Positions 63,969 through 64,000 of a stretch of DNA of 64,000 nt are shown one piece after another. The position numbers and the translations under genes were made by a program. Source of the stretch: Erigeron canadensis (taxonomy: Eukaryota; Streptophyta; Magnoliopsida; Asterales; Asteraceae). The notes beneath the pieces were generated by a model. That model searched no databases. It had not been told where the DNA came from and saw only the letters and a list, made by a program, of their open reading frames with translations. The number at the start of each line of letters is the position of its first letter. Positions within the stretch are counted from its first letter, which is position 1. Location of the stretch: the NCBI RefSeq assembly GCF_010389155.1, contig NC_057763.1:5332649-5396648 (forward strand), written 5' to 3'.

Positions 63969-64000
63969 TGGCATGGAGTTCGATCACACGCCATTGTAAA

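Overview
The window is plant nuclear DNA: AT-rich, with spliced genes, GT-AG introns, plant-specific families (leucine-rich-repeat extensin, BAHD acyltransferase) and dense plant transposons (Athila, Helitron, hAT, Mutator-like, tRNA-derived SINEs). An asterid, perhaps Asteraceae, is a reasonable guess from the style of the repeats, but nothing here proves the family.

Five host genes can be modelled to the base. From left to right they are: a Pumilio RNA-binding protein (+, 462-4829, 9 exons, 797 aa); the 18S rRNA guanine-N7 methyltransferase RID2/BUD23 (-, 5728-8408, 9 exons, 291 aa), convergent with it; the mitochondrial ubiquinone C-methyltransferase COQ5 (-, 11188-16077, 8 exons, 289 aa); a single-exon LRX cell-wall protein (-, 19793-22135, 780 aa); and, at the far right, a two-exon BAHD acyltransferase (+, 59803-63968, 460 aa). 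RID2 and COQ5 are neighbours also in Arabidopsis as I recall (At5g57280 / At5g57300), which suggests old microsynteny.

From about 22.3 to 59.6 kb no intact host gene is visible; the region is transposon-derived. Its centre is a three-layer nest, each layer supported by terminal structure. A Helitron (about 25956-41483, classic 3' hairpin plus CTAG, PIF1-like helicase remnant) contains a hAT element (26736-39642, 8-bp duplication GCCTTTGG). That in turn contains a 12-kb Athila-type Ty3/gypsy retrotransposon on the minus strand (26758-38778, 5-bp duplication GTGGG, LTRs of about 1.53 and 1.57 kb). The rest includes a Mutator-like element with 9-bp target duplication (50686-51503), at least four SINE families, a LINE remnant, and many short Helitron-like pieces that share a GC-rich hairpin core.

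The most unusual signal is in the Athila element. A 13-bp near-palindrome (CCAGCGGCGCTGG and variants, about 33 copies) is arranged in five arrays with the same alternating 21/30-bp spacing (51-bp period). The arrays lie upstream of the TATA box in both LTRs, at the gag-protease junction, and twice within a candidate intron ahead of the env-position ORF. I know of no described system of this form; its function is open.
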